Made by a program: the position numbers and the translations under genes. Below are positions 44,919-53,374 of a DNA stretch of 64,000 bases, in pieces. Each line of letters opens with the position of its first letter. Within the stretch, counting starts at the first letter, position 1. The notes below the pieces were generated by a model. It was not told the origin of the DNA, ran no database searches, and was given only the letters and a program-made list of their open reading frames with translations. The DNA is from Deltaproteobacteria bacterium (GTDB lineage Bacteria > UBA10199 > JACPAL01 > JAHFST01): assembly GCA_023265625.1 (NCBI GenBank), contig JAHFST010000008.1:93382-157381 (forward strand), in the 5' to 3' direction.

Positions 44919-45864
44919 AAACCTGGCATTAGAAGCGGTGAGGGCCACTGAGGCCGCAGCCTTGTCAGCGGCGCGTCTGATGGGGCGTGGCGATAACAAT
45001 GCCGCCGATCAGGCTGCTGTCGATGCCATGAGGCGCTGTCTCAACTCCATGTCTTTTGATGGGACTGTCGTCATTGGCGAAGGGGAGCGTGATGAAGCCC
45101 CGATGCTCTACATCGGGGAAAAAGTCGGTACCGTTGGTGGCCCCAAGATTGATATTGCGCTCGATCCGCTCGAGGGGACGAACCTTACGGCGAAGGGCGA
45201 ACCGAATGCCCTTTCCGTGATGGCCTTGGCGATGGAGGGACAATTTTTGCATGCGCCAGATACTTATATGCAGAAGTTGGTGGTGGGACCAACCGCCAAA
45301 GGAGTCATTGATATACGGCAAAGCCCCACTTGGAACCTCAAAGAAATCGCCAAGAAAAAACAATGTTTAGTGGAAGACTTGACGGTAGTTGTTTTGGAAC
45401 GTTCCCGTCACGAAGAGCTGGTGAAGGAAGTGAGGATGGCTGGGGCCCGAGTCCGGTTGATTCCGGACGGTGATGTTGCCGCCGCCCTGGCCACTTGTTG
45501 GAAGGAAACGGGCATCGATGTCTTAATGGGAATTGGTGGGGCCCCAGAAGGGGTGATCGCTGCCGCGGCGGTACGATGCGGCGGCGGCGACATGCAGGGG
45601 GTGCTGTGCCCGCGCAATGACGAAGAGATTGCGCGGGCCAAAAAGATGGGGGTGACGGACATTAAAAAAATCCTCACCTTGGACGATCTGGCGCGCGGGG
45701 AGGTCATGTTTGCCGCAACCGGTGTTACCACCGGTGATTTTCTCAAGGGGGTTCGCTTCTTTGGCGGCGGGGCCACCACTCATTCCATCGTGATGCGCTC
45801 TAAGAGTGGCACCATTCGTTATATTGAAGGCATTCATCATTTTGATCGTAAACCAGTTTATTAG
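44911..45864 (+). CDS. glpX: Fructose-1,6-bisphosphatase, class II
   Basis: The 317-residue gluconeogenic enzyme dephosphorylates fructose-1,6-bisphosphate with divalent metal. Motifs GEGERDEAPMLYIGE, ALDPLEGTNLTAKGEPN, VLMGIGGAPEGVIAAAA and DLARGEVMFAATGVTTGD are all characteristic. The start ATG overlaps ihfB. No class I enzyme is in the window. Confidence 0.95.
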   Translation: MDRNLALEAVRATEAAALSAARLMGRGDNNAADQAAVDAMRRCLNSMSFDGTVVIGEGERDEAPMLYIGEKVGTVGGPKIDIALDPLEGTNLTAKGEPNALSVMALAMEGQFLHAPDTYMQKLVVGPTAKGVIDIRQSPTWNLKEIAKKKQCLVEDLTVVVLERSRHEELVKEVRMAGARVRLIPDGDVAAALATCWKETGIDVLMGIGGAPEGVIAAAAVRCGGGDMQGVLCPRNDEEIARAKKMGVTDIKKILTLDDLARGEVMFAATGVTTGDFLKGVRFFGGGATTHSIVMRSKSGTIRYIEGIHHFDRKPVY

Positions 45865-45887
45865 CAGCAAGTAAGGAGACCAAACCC

Positions 45888-46316
45888 ATGCCGGGAACCT
45901 CAACCAGTATCGTTATCCATGTTCCACCCAAGGCTGTTTATGATGTCGTAGCTGATTTTGAAAGTTATCCCGAATTTTTGCCCGATGTAAAAAAGGCGGT
46001 GATCCACTCAAAAAATGGGAAAGAGATGACCGCTGAGTTTGAGATTAAGGTCATTAAGACCATTAAATATTCCCTCCACTTCAAATTTCAGCCCGGGAAA
46101 AAATTGAGTTGGAATTTTGTGAAGGGGGATCTGTTCAAGAGCAACACGGGGTCCTGGGATTTTTCTGAGATTAAAAAAGGGCAGACCAAGGCGACCTATT
46201 CTGTGGAGGTTGATTTTGGCTTGTTTGTACCCAAGGCGATTGTCAGCATGTTAGTCGGGAGTAATTTGCCCAAGATGATGGAGCGTTTTAAAAAACGTGC
46301 GGAATCGCAGGGGTAG
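45888..46316 (+). CDS. SRPBCC/RatA-like START-type domain protein
   Basis: The 142-residue product resembles RatA/COQ10-like SRPBCC proteins: VPPKAVYDVVADFESYPEFLP at the start, matching the DxExYPxFLP motif. A KVIKTIKYSLHFKFQPGKKLS stretch leads to a pocket-forming beta sheet. Family members bind quinones or affect ribosome assembly; the role here is unknown. The TAG stop (46314-46316) lies in a half copy of the palindromic repeat (46313-46323), as the ftsH stop lies in a full copy. Confidence 0.85.
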   Translation: MPGTSTSIVIHVPPKAVYDVVADFESYPEFLPDVKKAVIHSKNGKEMTAEFEIKVIKTIKYSLHFKFQPGKKLSWNFVKGDLFKSNTGSWDFSEIKKGQTKATYSVEVDFGLFVPKAIVSMLVGSNLPKMMERFKKRAESQG

Positions 46317-46351
46317 GGGTTTTGTAGGGGTTCAAAATTTTGAACCCCTAC
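46313..46351. repeat. Palindromic repeat copy 3 (46324-46351) with an 11-nt half copy before it
   Basis: The perfect 28-bp palindrome at 46324-46351 has the same arm GTAGGGGTTCAAAA as the other copies. GTAGGGGTTTT at 46313-46323 is a truncated half. The upstream SRPBCC gene stops in the half copy and the downstream gene begins 13 nt past the full copy. Confidence 0.9.
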
Positions 46352-46363
46352 ACGGAGACCATT

Positions 46364-46654
46364 ATGAGCACGTTTCAAAAAATCATCAACACCGGGTTGG
46401 GGGCCGCTTTAATGACCGAATCGGGTCTGAGAAAACTCCTAGTAGAGACCAAGGACAGTATCAGTGAGTTGCTCCTGAGTGAAATAAAAAAGTTTTTAGC
46501 TCGGATTGACCTGCAAAGCGAGCTGCGTAGGGCCCTGAGCGGCATGGAAGTGGAAGTCAATGCCACGATTAAGTTGATCCCGCGCGAGGGGTCTCATCAA
46601 AAAACAACGGTTCACAAATTTCGATATCTCCCCAAGGCCAAGAGCGGAAAATAA
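46364..46654 (+). CDS. Small helical protein of unknown function
   Basis: The 96-residue reading frame from ATG 46364 (a TTG inside the palindrome would extend it by 8 codons) has a helical first half (GLGAALMTESGLRKLLVETK, helix LLLSEIKKFLARIDLQSEL) and then strands ending in a basic tail. It looks like a Deltaproteobacteria-type helical protein, possibly phasin- or magnetosome-like, but I cannot assign it. Its 3' end overlaps the convergent shc gene by 43 nt. Confidence 0.55.
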   Translation: MSTFQKIINTGLGAALMTESGLRKLLVETKDSISELLLSEIKKFLARIDLQSELRRALSGMEVEVNATIKLIPREGSHQKTTVHKFRYLPKAKSGK

Positions 46655-48480
46655 GCGCGATAACCGTGGTATCGGATGTAAAAATGTCCCGGGAAACCCG
46701 TTCCAGTGAAGAAAGGTTCGGGCCATTCCCCAGCGGCGTTTTGTTGTCCGAGTAACCAGTTAAGCCCTTTGTGTGCGGCTTGCGAACGAGCTTCGCCCGT
46801 GGCTTGCAGGGCCATAAGGGCCCAAGCTGTCTGTGAGGGAACGGATTGGTGAAGCGCGACATACTTGTTTTCCGTATCGGAAAGACACGATTCCCCCCAA
46901 CCCCCGTCGGAATTCTGAATCGATTTAATCCATTGAACGGCAGCCTGCATCCAATCTTTGGCAACTCCCTGGGCGGCCAGTCCTTGCAGCACGCACCAAG
47001 TGCCATAGATGTAATTAACCCCCCACCGGCCCCGCCATGAACCGTCCGGTTCATGGCATTGCCCTAAAAATTGCAATCCCTTTTGCACGATGGGATGCGC
47101 TTGATCGTAGCCAAATTGTGCGAGTAACTCGAGCATGCGACCGGTGATATCGGGGGTAGGGGGATCCAGACACGCCCCGTGATCGGAGAAGGGGATGCGA
47201 TTGACCCAAGCCGCCATATTATCCTTGTCAAAAGCGGCCCAGCCGCCATTGCGACATTGCATGGAGAGGAGCCAAGAGAGGCCGCGCTGGATGGAATCCG
47301 CTTTTTCGTCGCTTGGCAGCGCCACTTTTTTGAGGAAAAAAAGGGCTTCAATCGTATCGTCCACATCCGGGAAATAATCGTTTTCAAATTCAAAGGCCCA
47401 GCCTCCTGGCGCTGCCTGACGATTTTTCCATTTCCAATCACCGGCAAAATGGATGATTTGTTTGCTCATCATGTAGCGAGCGGCTTGCAGGAGTCGTGGA
47501 TCATCGGGGGCCACACCTGATTCGAGCAAGGCCATGCCGGTCCAAGGGGTATCCCACAGCGGTGAGATGCAGCATTGTTGGTGGATGGGTGATGTGCCTT
47601 GTCGAAAGCTCTTCAGTCCATCCAGGGCTTGTCGAATCGTGACATCTGATGAGCCATACCCCAGGGCCTTCATCGCGAGCGCCCCATAGGCCATCGCCGG
47701 GTAGATGTCTTTGGTGGCACTCAAGTGCTCGCGAATCCAGCGCTCGCACCGTTGCAGGGCGGTTTTTTTGCCCGGGTGATAGGGTAATTTGTGCATTTTT
47801 TTCAACAGGACATCTAATTTGATGAAGAGGTGACCCACCCAGTCTTTCGGCGCAGTCACGCTGGGAGGAAAAGAACGAGTCGGTTCCACAAATAATTCAT
47901 CGAGTGTGAACGAGAGGGGACGCACCGGTTGCTGATCCATGATAATCAACAAGGGAACAATCGAGGCGCGTGCCCAACTGGAGAATTCATAAATGGAAAA
48001 GCCGGTCCAGAGGGGCAGTAACATAAACCAGATGGGCATCGCCGGGGTCGCCTCCCAAGGGACGATGCCAAATAAGGCCAAATGGATCCGGGTAAAAATG
48101 CGGCATTGTCTTAACCCACCGCAGGATAGGATGAACTCTCGGGCACGTTGCAGCGCCGGTTCGGTCGTCTGGTATCCAGCCAGCCGGAGGGAAAAATAGG
48201 CCTCAATCGTCACACTCAGGTCGCCCGGACCTCCATAAAAGAGGGCCCAGGAACCGTCGGATCGTTGCTCCTGAAGGATTCGGAGGGCCAGGCCTCGCTG
48301 ACAGTCGACATCCACCTCCTGCAAAAAATGCATGAGTTGGATGAAACCGGCCCCAATGGACTCATTGGCCTCTAGGGTGAACCACCAGTAGCCTTCCGGG
48401 ACAAAATTTTTCCACAGAAAATCTTGGGCTTTTTCAGAACATTCAGAAAGAGTCACAGAAGGTTTATTATTTGGTAACAC
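46612..48480 (-). CDS. shc: Squalene-hopene cyclase
   Basis: The 622-residue membrane enzyme cyclises squalene to hopene for hopanoids. The catalytic DxDD appears as PDVDDTIEALF near residue 370. QW repeats recur: QRSDGSWALFYGG, QCRNGGWAAFDKDN, HEPDGSWRGRWG, QNSDGGWGESC. The C-terminal FPGHFYIRYHGYR is typical. The start GTG (48480) overlaps the 70-residue gene upstream by 28 nt. Hopanoid synthesis genes for squalene are not in the window. Confidence 0.93.
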   Translation of the reverse strand: MLPNNKPSVTLSECSEKAQDFLWKNFVPEGYWWFTLEANESIGAGFIQLMHFLQEVDVDCQRGLALRILQEQRSDGSWALFYGGPGDLSVTIEAYFSLRLAGYQTTEPALQRAREFILSCGGLRQCRIFTRIHLALFGIVPWEATPAMPIWFMLLPLWTGFSIYEFSSWARASIVPLLIIMDQQPVRPLSFTLDELFVEPTRSFPPSVTAPKDWVGHLFIKLDVLLKKMHKLPYHPGKKTALQRCERWIREHLSATKDIYPAMAYGALAMKALGYGSSDVTIRQALDGLKSFRQGTSPIHQQCCISPLWDTPWTGMALLESGVAPDDPRLLQAARYMMSKQIIHFAGDWKWKNRQAAPGGWAFEFENDYFPDVDDTIEALFFLKKVALPSDEKADSIQRGLSWLLSMQCRNGGWAAFDKDNMAAWVNRIPFSDHGACLDPPTPDITGRMLELLAQFGYDQAHPIVQKGLQFLGQCHEPDGSWRGRWGVNYIYGTWCVLQGLAAQGVAKDWMQAAVQWIKSIQNSDGGWGESCLSDTENKYVALHQSVPSQTAWALMALQATGEARSQAAHKGLNWLLGQQNAAGEWPEPFFTGTGFPGHFYIRYHGYRAYFPLLALGRYRNL

Positions 48481-48665
48481 TCAGATTTCTCTAAGAGTTT
48501 GTTAGCAGCATCCCATTCCGATTCATCGAGTAAGATACCGGTTTTCAGTAGGAGGGTGGTGAAGCGTTCCCCACCAATATTGCCCTTGGCCACTTCAATA
48601 CAAAGGGCGATAAAGGCCCTTTCAATGTCCTTGTCACCTTCAAGGTATTTCCGTTGGTCATGCAT
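48453..48665 (-). CDS. Small protein of unknown function upstream of shc
   Basis: The 70-residue product is helical (DIERAFIALCIEVAKGNIGG, then WDAANKLLEKSECYQIINLL). The upstream AAGGGGG, 6 nt from the ATG, is a strong ribosome binding site. It overlaps the shc start by 28 nt, which suggests translational coupling. No family recognised. AT-rich DNA (48666-48828) separates it from the divergent kinase gene. Confidence 0.6.
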   Translation of the reverse strand: MHDQRKYLEGDKDIERAFIALCIEVAKGNIGGERFTTLLLKTGILLDESEWDAANKLLEKSECYQIINLL

Positions 48666-48828
48666 GCCTACCCCCTTGTAGTTAGCATTACATGGGCACT
48701 ATTTTATAAAGTTAAATATTACTACACTTAATTAGTCAAGAAGATAACTATTTAATATAAATTATATATAATTATAGTTTGTGGCCGCTACTTGTATAAT
48801 TTCATCCCCTCTGCTATGAACTACCGCC

Positions 48829-50463
48829 ATGCCGCCACCAACCCGCTTTGGCCGTTATCTCCTGACGCAGAGGCTTGCCACGGGAGGCATGGCGGAGATC
48901 TACCTCGCCAAATTTTTGGGGGTGGCTGGTTTTGAGCGCGACCTCGTGATCAAAAAAGTCCTGCCTCATTGGTCGTTGGATCGTGATTTCACCGCCATGC
49001 TCATTGATGAAGCCAAGATCAATGTGCAGCTTAACCATCCCAATATTGTCCAAATCTATGAATTGGGTCGGGAACGCGACGTTTATTATATTGCGATGGA
49101 ATATGTGGAGGGAATGGATTTACGAAAATTACTCCAGTCGCTTCCTTCCCACGAACGTATTCCTTTGGACATTACGCTTTTTTTGATCACCGAAATCCTT
49201 TCAGGATTGGGTTATGCCCATCAAAAATGCGGCCCGCGCGGGGAATCGCTCCAGATTGTTCACCGGGACATTTCCCCGCAAAATATCCTGCTGTCCTTTG
49301 ATGGGGCCGTCAAGATTACCGACTTTGGCATTGCCAAGGCCACCCTGCAAAGCCATGAAACCATGACCGGCGTTTTAAAGGGCAAATGCGCCTACATGTC
49401 TCCCGAACAGGCGGATCAAAGAAGGCTGGATCATCGGAGTGATCTCTTTGCCGTTGGGATTGTCTTGTATGAATTGGTGACGGGAGAAAGATTATTTGGC
49501 GGCCGCGGCGATCTCGACACCTTGGATCGGGTGCGACGGGCCCAGGTGAGTTTCTCCAAACCGCTGGAAAATATTGTTCCGATAGAACTGCGCCAGATCA
49601 TTTTAAAAAGTTTGGCTAAAAAACCTGAGGAACGCTTTCCCGATGCGACGGCTTATTACCGTGCACTCATTCAGTTTGCACAAAGCCAGACCATTGATCT
49701 GGGGCGTGCCCATCTCGTAAAGTATTTGCAAAAACAATGTCTTGCCAATGTCACCCAGGTACGAAAATGTTTTCAGGAACATGAGACTAAAACCCGGCAA
49801 TATTTGGCCGAAAATCCCACCGTCATTTCTATCGGGAATACCGACAAGACCCGCTCACTGACTACGATGCAATCTCGGCAAGAGATGGATGAGACTTGTC
49901 TGTTAGTCCAAACAGATGTTTTATTGGAGACACCTCCTCTCCAGTCATTGCCTAGAAAACCGAATTTGTTATTTCTAACATCAATCGGAATTGCCCTTTG
50001 TGTCGTGGTTTCTTTGTGGTTATGGCATCTCTCCACCAGGCATCCCGAAGCGAGCGCGATTACCCCGACACCTCTTGCGACTAAGCCTGTCGTGATCACG
50101 TCACATCCATCGCCCGTTGTCATCGCAGCCCCCGTACCGCTTCCAACCAAGTTACCGGAACAACCAAACGTGGCAACACCCAAACTGGAACAGTCCAAGT
50201 CCGAACATGTGCGAGGCCTTTTGAGTGTGCAAGCCATTCCCTGGGGGTTTGTCTCGATTGACGGCCAGGGTTCCAGCGAAACGCCCCTGCAAAAACGCGC
50301 GATGGAGGCCGGAAATCACCGCGTGGAGGTCGTGTATGAACCTGATCATGCCCATGTGAGCCAAACGGTCAGGATCAAATCCAATGAGCACCTCTTTTGT
50401 ATTGCTAATTTCAAGAAAGATGAGAAAACATTTTCATGTCACGACTCCGGTCCTGCCTTTTAG
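48829..50463 (+). CDS. Membrane Ser/Thr protein kinase with extracytoplasmic PEGA domain
   Basis: The 544-residue protein has a complete N-terminal kinase (about residues 8-270): LATGGMAEIYLA glycine loop, VIKKVL lysine, HRDISPQNILL catalytic loop, DFGIAKA and the SPE motif. A linker leads to a membrane segment at about 385-405. The C-terminal part (about 450-544) is a PEGA-type domain (VQAIPWGFVSIDGQGSSETPL). It should phosphorylate cytoplasmic targets in response to an extracytoplasmic cue, which is inference. It overlaps the first M16 gene by 28 nt. Confidence 0.9.
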   Translation: MPPPTRFGRYLLTQRLATGGMAEIYLAKFLGVAGFERDLVIKKVLPHWSLDRDFTAMLIDEAKINVQLNHPNIVQIYELGRERDVYYIAMEYVEGMDLRKLLQSLPSHERIPLDITLFLITEILSGLGYAHQKCGPRGESLQIVHRDISPQNILLSFDGAVKITDFGIAKATLQSHETMTGVLKGKCAYMSPEQADQRRLDHRSDLFAVGIVLYELVTGERLFGGRGDLDTLDRVRRAQVSFSKPLENIVPIELRQIILKSLAKKPEERFPDATAYYRALIQFAQSQTIDLGRAHLVKYLQKQCLANVTQVRKCFQEHETKTRQYLAENPTVISIGNTDKTRSLTTMQSRQEMDETCLLVQTDVLLETPPLQSLPRKPNLLFLTSIGIALCVVVSLWLWHLSTRHPEASAITPTPLATKPVVITSHPSPVVIAAPVPLPTKLPEQPNVATPKLEQSKSEHVRGLLSVQAIPWGFVSIDGQGSSETPLQKRAMEAGNHRVEVVYEPDHAHVSQTVRIKSNEHLFCIANFKKDEKTFSCHDSGPAF

Positions 50464-51920
50464 TTTTATTTTTTTTCTTGGCCACCAACCTCTGGGCCAG
50501 CACCCCGGCCCAGGATTGGACGCAATCCCTCCAGGAAGTGACACTGCCTAATGGCATGAAGTTCATCCTACTCCCATGGGGAGAAAGTCCCATTGTCTCG
50601 GTCTATATTCGTTTCCGGGTGGGTGGATTGGACGAGGATGAAGGCCAAACCGGCCTCGCGCATTTTTTGGAACACATGGCCTTCAAGGGAACCAAGACCA
50701 TTGGCACCAGAAACTATCCCAAAGAAGCCATCATTTTACAGGCAATGGATGCTGTGGGAGAAAAACTGGCGGAGGAGGTTCGTAAAGGGGAGCAGGGGGA
50801 TGAGAAGATCAAGGCGTACAAGGCGGAACTCAAACGGTTGCGCAAACAACAAGAGCCCCTGTTAGTTCGCGAAGAACTGTCCCGATTGTTTGTGGATCAA
50901 GGCGCCCAAGATATGAACGCCACAACCACGAAAGACATGACCAGTTATTTTGTCAGTCTGCCCTCAGAAAAATTGCCTTTTTGGGCCAAGCTGGAATGCT
51001 CCCGTATTTTTTACCCGGTGTTTCGGGAATTTTACGAGGAACGGGATGTTATCTTGGAAGAACGCAGGATGCGGGTGGATAACAACCCTGAGGGCAGGCT
51101 GTATCAAGAATTGATGGCCCACGCCTATACCAAAAATCCTTATCGTTGGCCCACGATTGGCGTGGCACAGGATCTATTAACCCTGACACGCCCGATCCTG
51201 GACCGTTTTTGGCACAAATATTATGTCCCTCAGAATGCCGTTGGGGTCATTGTGGGGCGATTTCAAGTCGGTCCAACAGCGGCATTGCTTCGTCAGACCT
51301 TTGGCCAGGTGCCGCGCGGTACGCTGTTTCACAAAAAAATTATCGAAGAACCACCCCAACAAGAGGAACGAAGATTTGAGATGAAGGATCGTTCAAAAGA
51401 ACGGCTTTCGATGGCGTATCATAAACCCACGCTTCCCGACGAAGACGATTATTTATTTGATCTCTTCAGTACCATCCTGGCCGATGGACGCAGTTCCAGG
51501 CTTTATAAAAAATTGGTGTTAGACAAGAAAACGGCTTCCAGCGTGAGTAGTTATAGCGGGGCTCCCGGGTCGCGCTTGCCAAATTTGTTTGTCATTTCCG
51601 CTAATCCCATCTCGGGACACCACTCCGAAGAAAATCTGCGCCTGATTGATGAGGAATTAACCCAGATAGCCACAACCGGCATTTCGGAGCGGGAATTGGC
51701 CAATGCCAAAAATCATCTCCTCTCCGACATGATCTGGAAGCTGGAGAGCAACGAGGGGATGGCGGAACAAATCTCCTATTTTGAAGGATTAGGGAATGGT
51801 TGGCGGTATTTAAAGACCTATGCCGATGTCATTGGAAAATTTCAGGTGAGTGATATCCAAAGATTGGTCAAAAAACATTTAATCCCATCCAATCGGACCG
51901 TGGGGATCATGCGTCCTTGA
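50436..51920 (+). CDS. M16-family zinc metallopeptidase, active subunit type, exported
   Basis: The 494-residue protein has a signal peptide (about residues 1-21, LVLFFFLATNLWA). The inverzincin motif is HFLEHMAFKGT (HxxEH), followed by the later Glu in the ALGADMNA-type region (DQGAQDMNATTT). M16 enzymes degrade peptides in the periplasm. The next gene encodes a second M16 protein without HxxEH, a pairing known to form heterodimers such as processing-peptidase-like complexes. It overlaps the kinase gene. Confidence 0.92.
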   Translation: MSRLRSCLLVLFFFLATNLWASTPAQDWTQSLQEVTLPNGMKFILLPWGESPIVSVYIRFRVGGLDEDEGQTGLAHFLEHMAFKGTKTIGTRNYPKEAIILQAMDAVGEKLAEEVRKGEQGDEKIKAYKAELKRLRKQQEPLLVREELSRLFVDQGAQDMNATTTKDMTSYFVSLPSEKLPFWAKLECSRIFYPVFREFYEERDVILEERRMRVDNNPEGRLYQELMAHAYTKNPYRWPTIGVAQDLLTLTRPILDRFWHKYYVPQNAVGVIVGRFQVGPTAALLRQTFGQVPRGTLFHKKIIEEPPQQEERRFEMKDRSKERLSMAYHKPTLPDEDDYLFDLFSTILADGRSSRLYKKLVLDKKTASSVSSYSGAPGSRLPNLFVISANPISGHHSEENLRLIDEELTQIATTGISERELANAKNHLLSDMIWKLESNEGMAEQISYFEGLGNGWRYLKTYADVIGKFQVSDIQRLVKKHLIPSNRTVGIMRP

Positions 51921-51951
51921 CTTAGGAGACTTTATTTTCGGACAAACCTTT

Positions 51952-53364
51952 ATGAAAAAAATGGTCCCACTATTAGCCTGTTTGATTTTTTTAGGATCGA
52001 TTGCCCCCGTATCGGCGCAGGGAACAGGGCTCTACTATCAACCGCCAAAGCCCGTGACACGAACGATTCATGGCATGACGCTGCTTTTTTTTGAGGATCA
52101 TCATCTCCCGACCTTTCATGCGACGGCCTACCTTCGGGGTGGCTCGGTTTACGATCCCTTGGGCAAGGAGGGCCTGGCCTCTTTATCCATGCAGACGATT
52201 CGCCTGGGCGGGACTGAGAAAAGGCCAAAAGAGATCGAAGAGTGGATTGAATCGGTGGGCGGTGAATTGGAATTTGGCTCCGCCCCGGAATTTTTGACGG
52301 CCTCCTTGTCCGTCCTCTCCAAGGATGCCACCCCGGGTCTTGAGTTGCTTTTTGACTTGTTGAAACACCCCGCCATGGAAGCGGAGTATTTTGAAAATCT
52401 CAAAAAACAGTCCATCGATACTTTGAAACGCGAAGGGGAAGACTCGCTCCGTTATGCCATGAGGGAATTCCAACCCTTGGTGTATGAGGCGGGGGCCACA
52501 CAACCGGCAGGGCTGCGCTTGTGGGGACGTCGGGATCGGGTGGCTTCTTTGCAAAAAATTCGCCGCCAGGATGTGGTGAACTTTCATCAGGAATATTTTT
52601 ATCCCAATCGGCTTATCCTGACGGTCACCGGAGATTTTAAGCCGGATGAATTGGTCAAAACCCTGGAAGCGGCGCTCACCAATTGGGCGCCTACCGCCAA
52701 AGAACTGCCGAAAATTCCCCCATTAGAACAACGCATGCAAGCCGGTTTTTATTTGCTCCCCAAGGCTGGCCTGACCCAGACCTCCGTGGTGATGGGGCAT
52801 TTGGGAGAGAAACGAGATAATCCTGACAAATACCCCTTGATGGTGATGAATTTTATCTTGGGAGGGAGCGGCGCCTTGACCTCACGCATGGGCGATGAAA
52901 TTCGTTCCAAGGCCGGCAAGGCCTATGCGGTTTGGAGCCTGTTTGGTTTCGGGAAAGATTATGGGGTCTTTCAAACCATTGCCCAGACCGCTGCGGGAAA
53001 CTCCGCGTGGGTCGTGGAGAAAATGCGCGAGCTGATTACCCAGATGCATACCCAACCAGAAATCCTGCCATCTGAGTTGAATCGTGCCAAGGAATCCATC
53101 CTGCGTTCGTTCCTGTTCAGCTATGAATCTAAAAACGCCTTACTGCAGGACCTGGCCAAGTTTTATCTCTGGGGTTATCCTGCGGATTATCTGGAAGAGT
53201 TTCAACGTCATATTCGCGCGGTCACGAAGCAGGATGTGGAGCGAGTGGCCCGCCAGTATCTCCATCCCGAGGCCCTCAAGGTGCTCCTCGTGGGGGATCC
53301 CAAGGCGGTAGAGAAAAGTTATGAGGGTTCCAAAGAACAGCCAAAGGTGTTGAAGGTGCCGTAA
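51952..53364 (+). CDS. M16-family peptidase homologue, inactive subunit type, exported
   Basis: The 470-residue protein has a signal peptide ending near SAQ and the M16 fold with VNFHQEYFYPNRLILTVTGD and the C-terminal M16 domain. The zinc motif HxxEH is replaced by GKEGLASLSMQ, so it should be catalytically inactive and act as the partner of the upstream peptidase. Its end is 11 nt from the convergent giant gene on the minus strand. Confidence 0.9.
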   Translation: MKKMVPLLACLIFLGSIAPVSAQGTGLYYQPPKPVTRTIHGMTLLFFEDHHLPTFHATAYLRGGSVYDPLGKEGLASLSMQTIRLGGTEKRPKEIEEWIESVGGELEFGSAPEFLTASLSVLSKDATPGLELLFDLLKHPAMEAEYFENLKKQSIDTLKREGEDSLRYAMREFQPLVYEAGATQPAGLRLWGRRDRVASLQKIRRQDVVNFHQEYFYPNRLILTVTGDFKPDELVKTLEAALTNWAPTAKELPKIPPLEQRMQAGFYLLPKAGLTQTSVVMGHLGEKRDNPDKYPLMVMNFILGGSGALTSRMGDEIRSKAGKAYAVWSLFGFGKDYGVFQTIAQTAAGNSAWVVEKMRELITQMHTQPEILPSELNRAKESILRSFLFSYESKNALLQDLAKFYLWGYPADYLEEFQRHIRAVTKQDVERVARQYLHPEALKVLLVGDPKAVEKSYEGSKEQPKVLKVP

Positions 53365-53374
53365 GGGATAATAT

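Noticed and set aside
46340..46363. TTG start inside palindrome copy 3 for the small gene at 46364
   Set aside because: It is created by the repeat and would add eight residues (MNPYTETI) identical in pattern to other copies. The ATG at 46364 is the more natural start.
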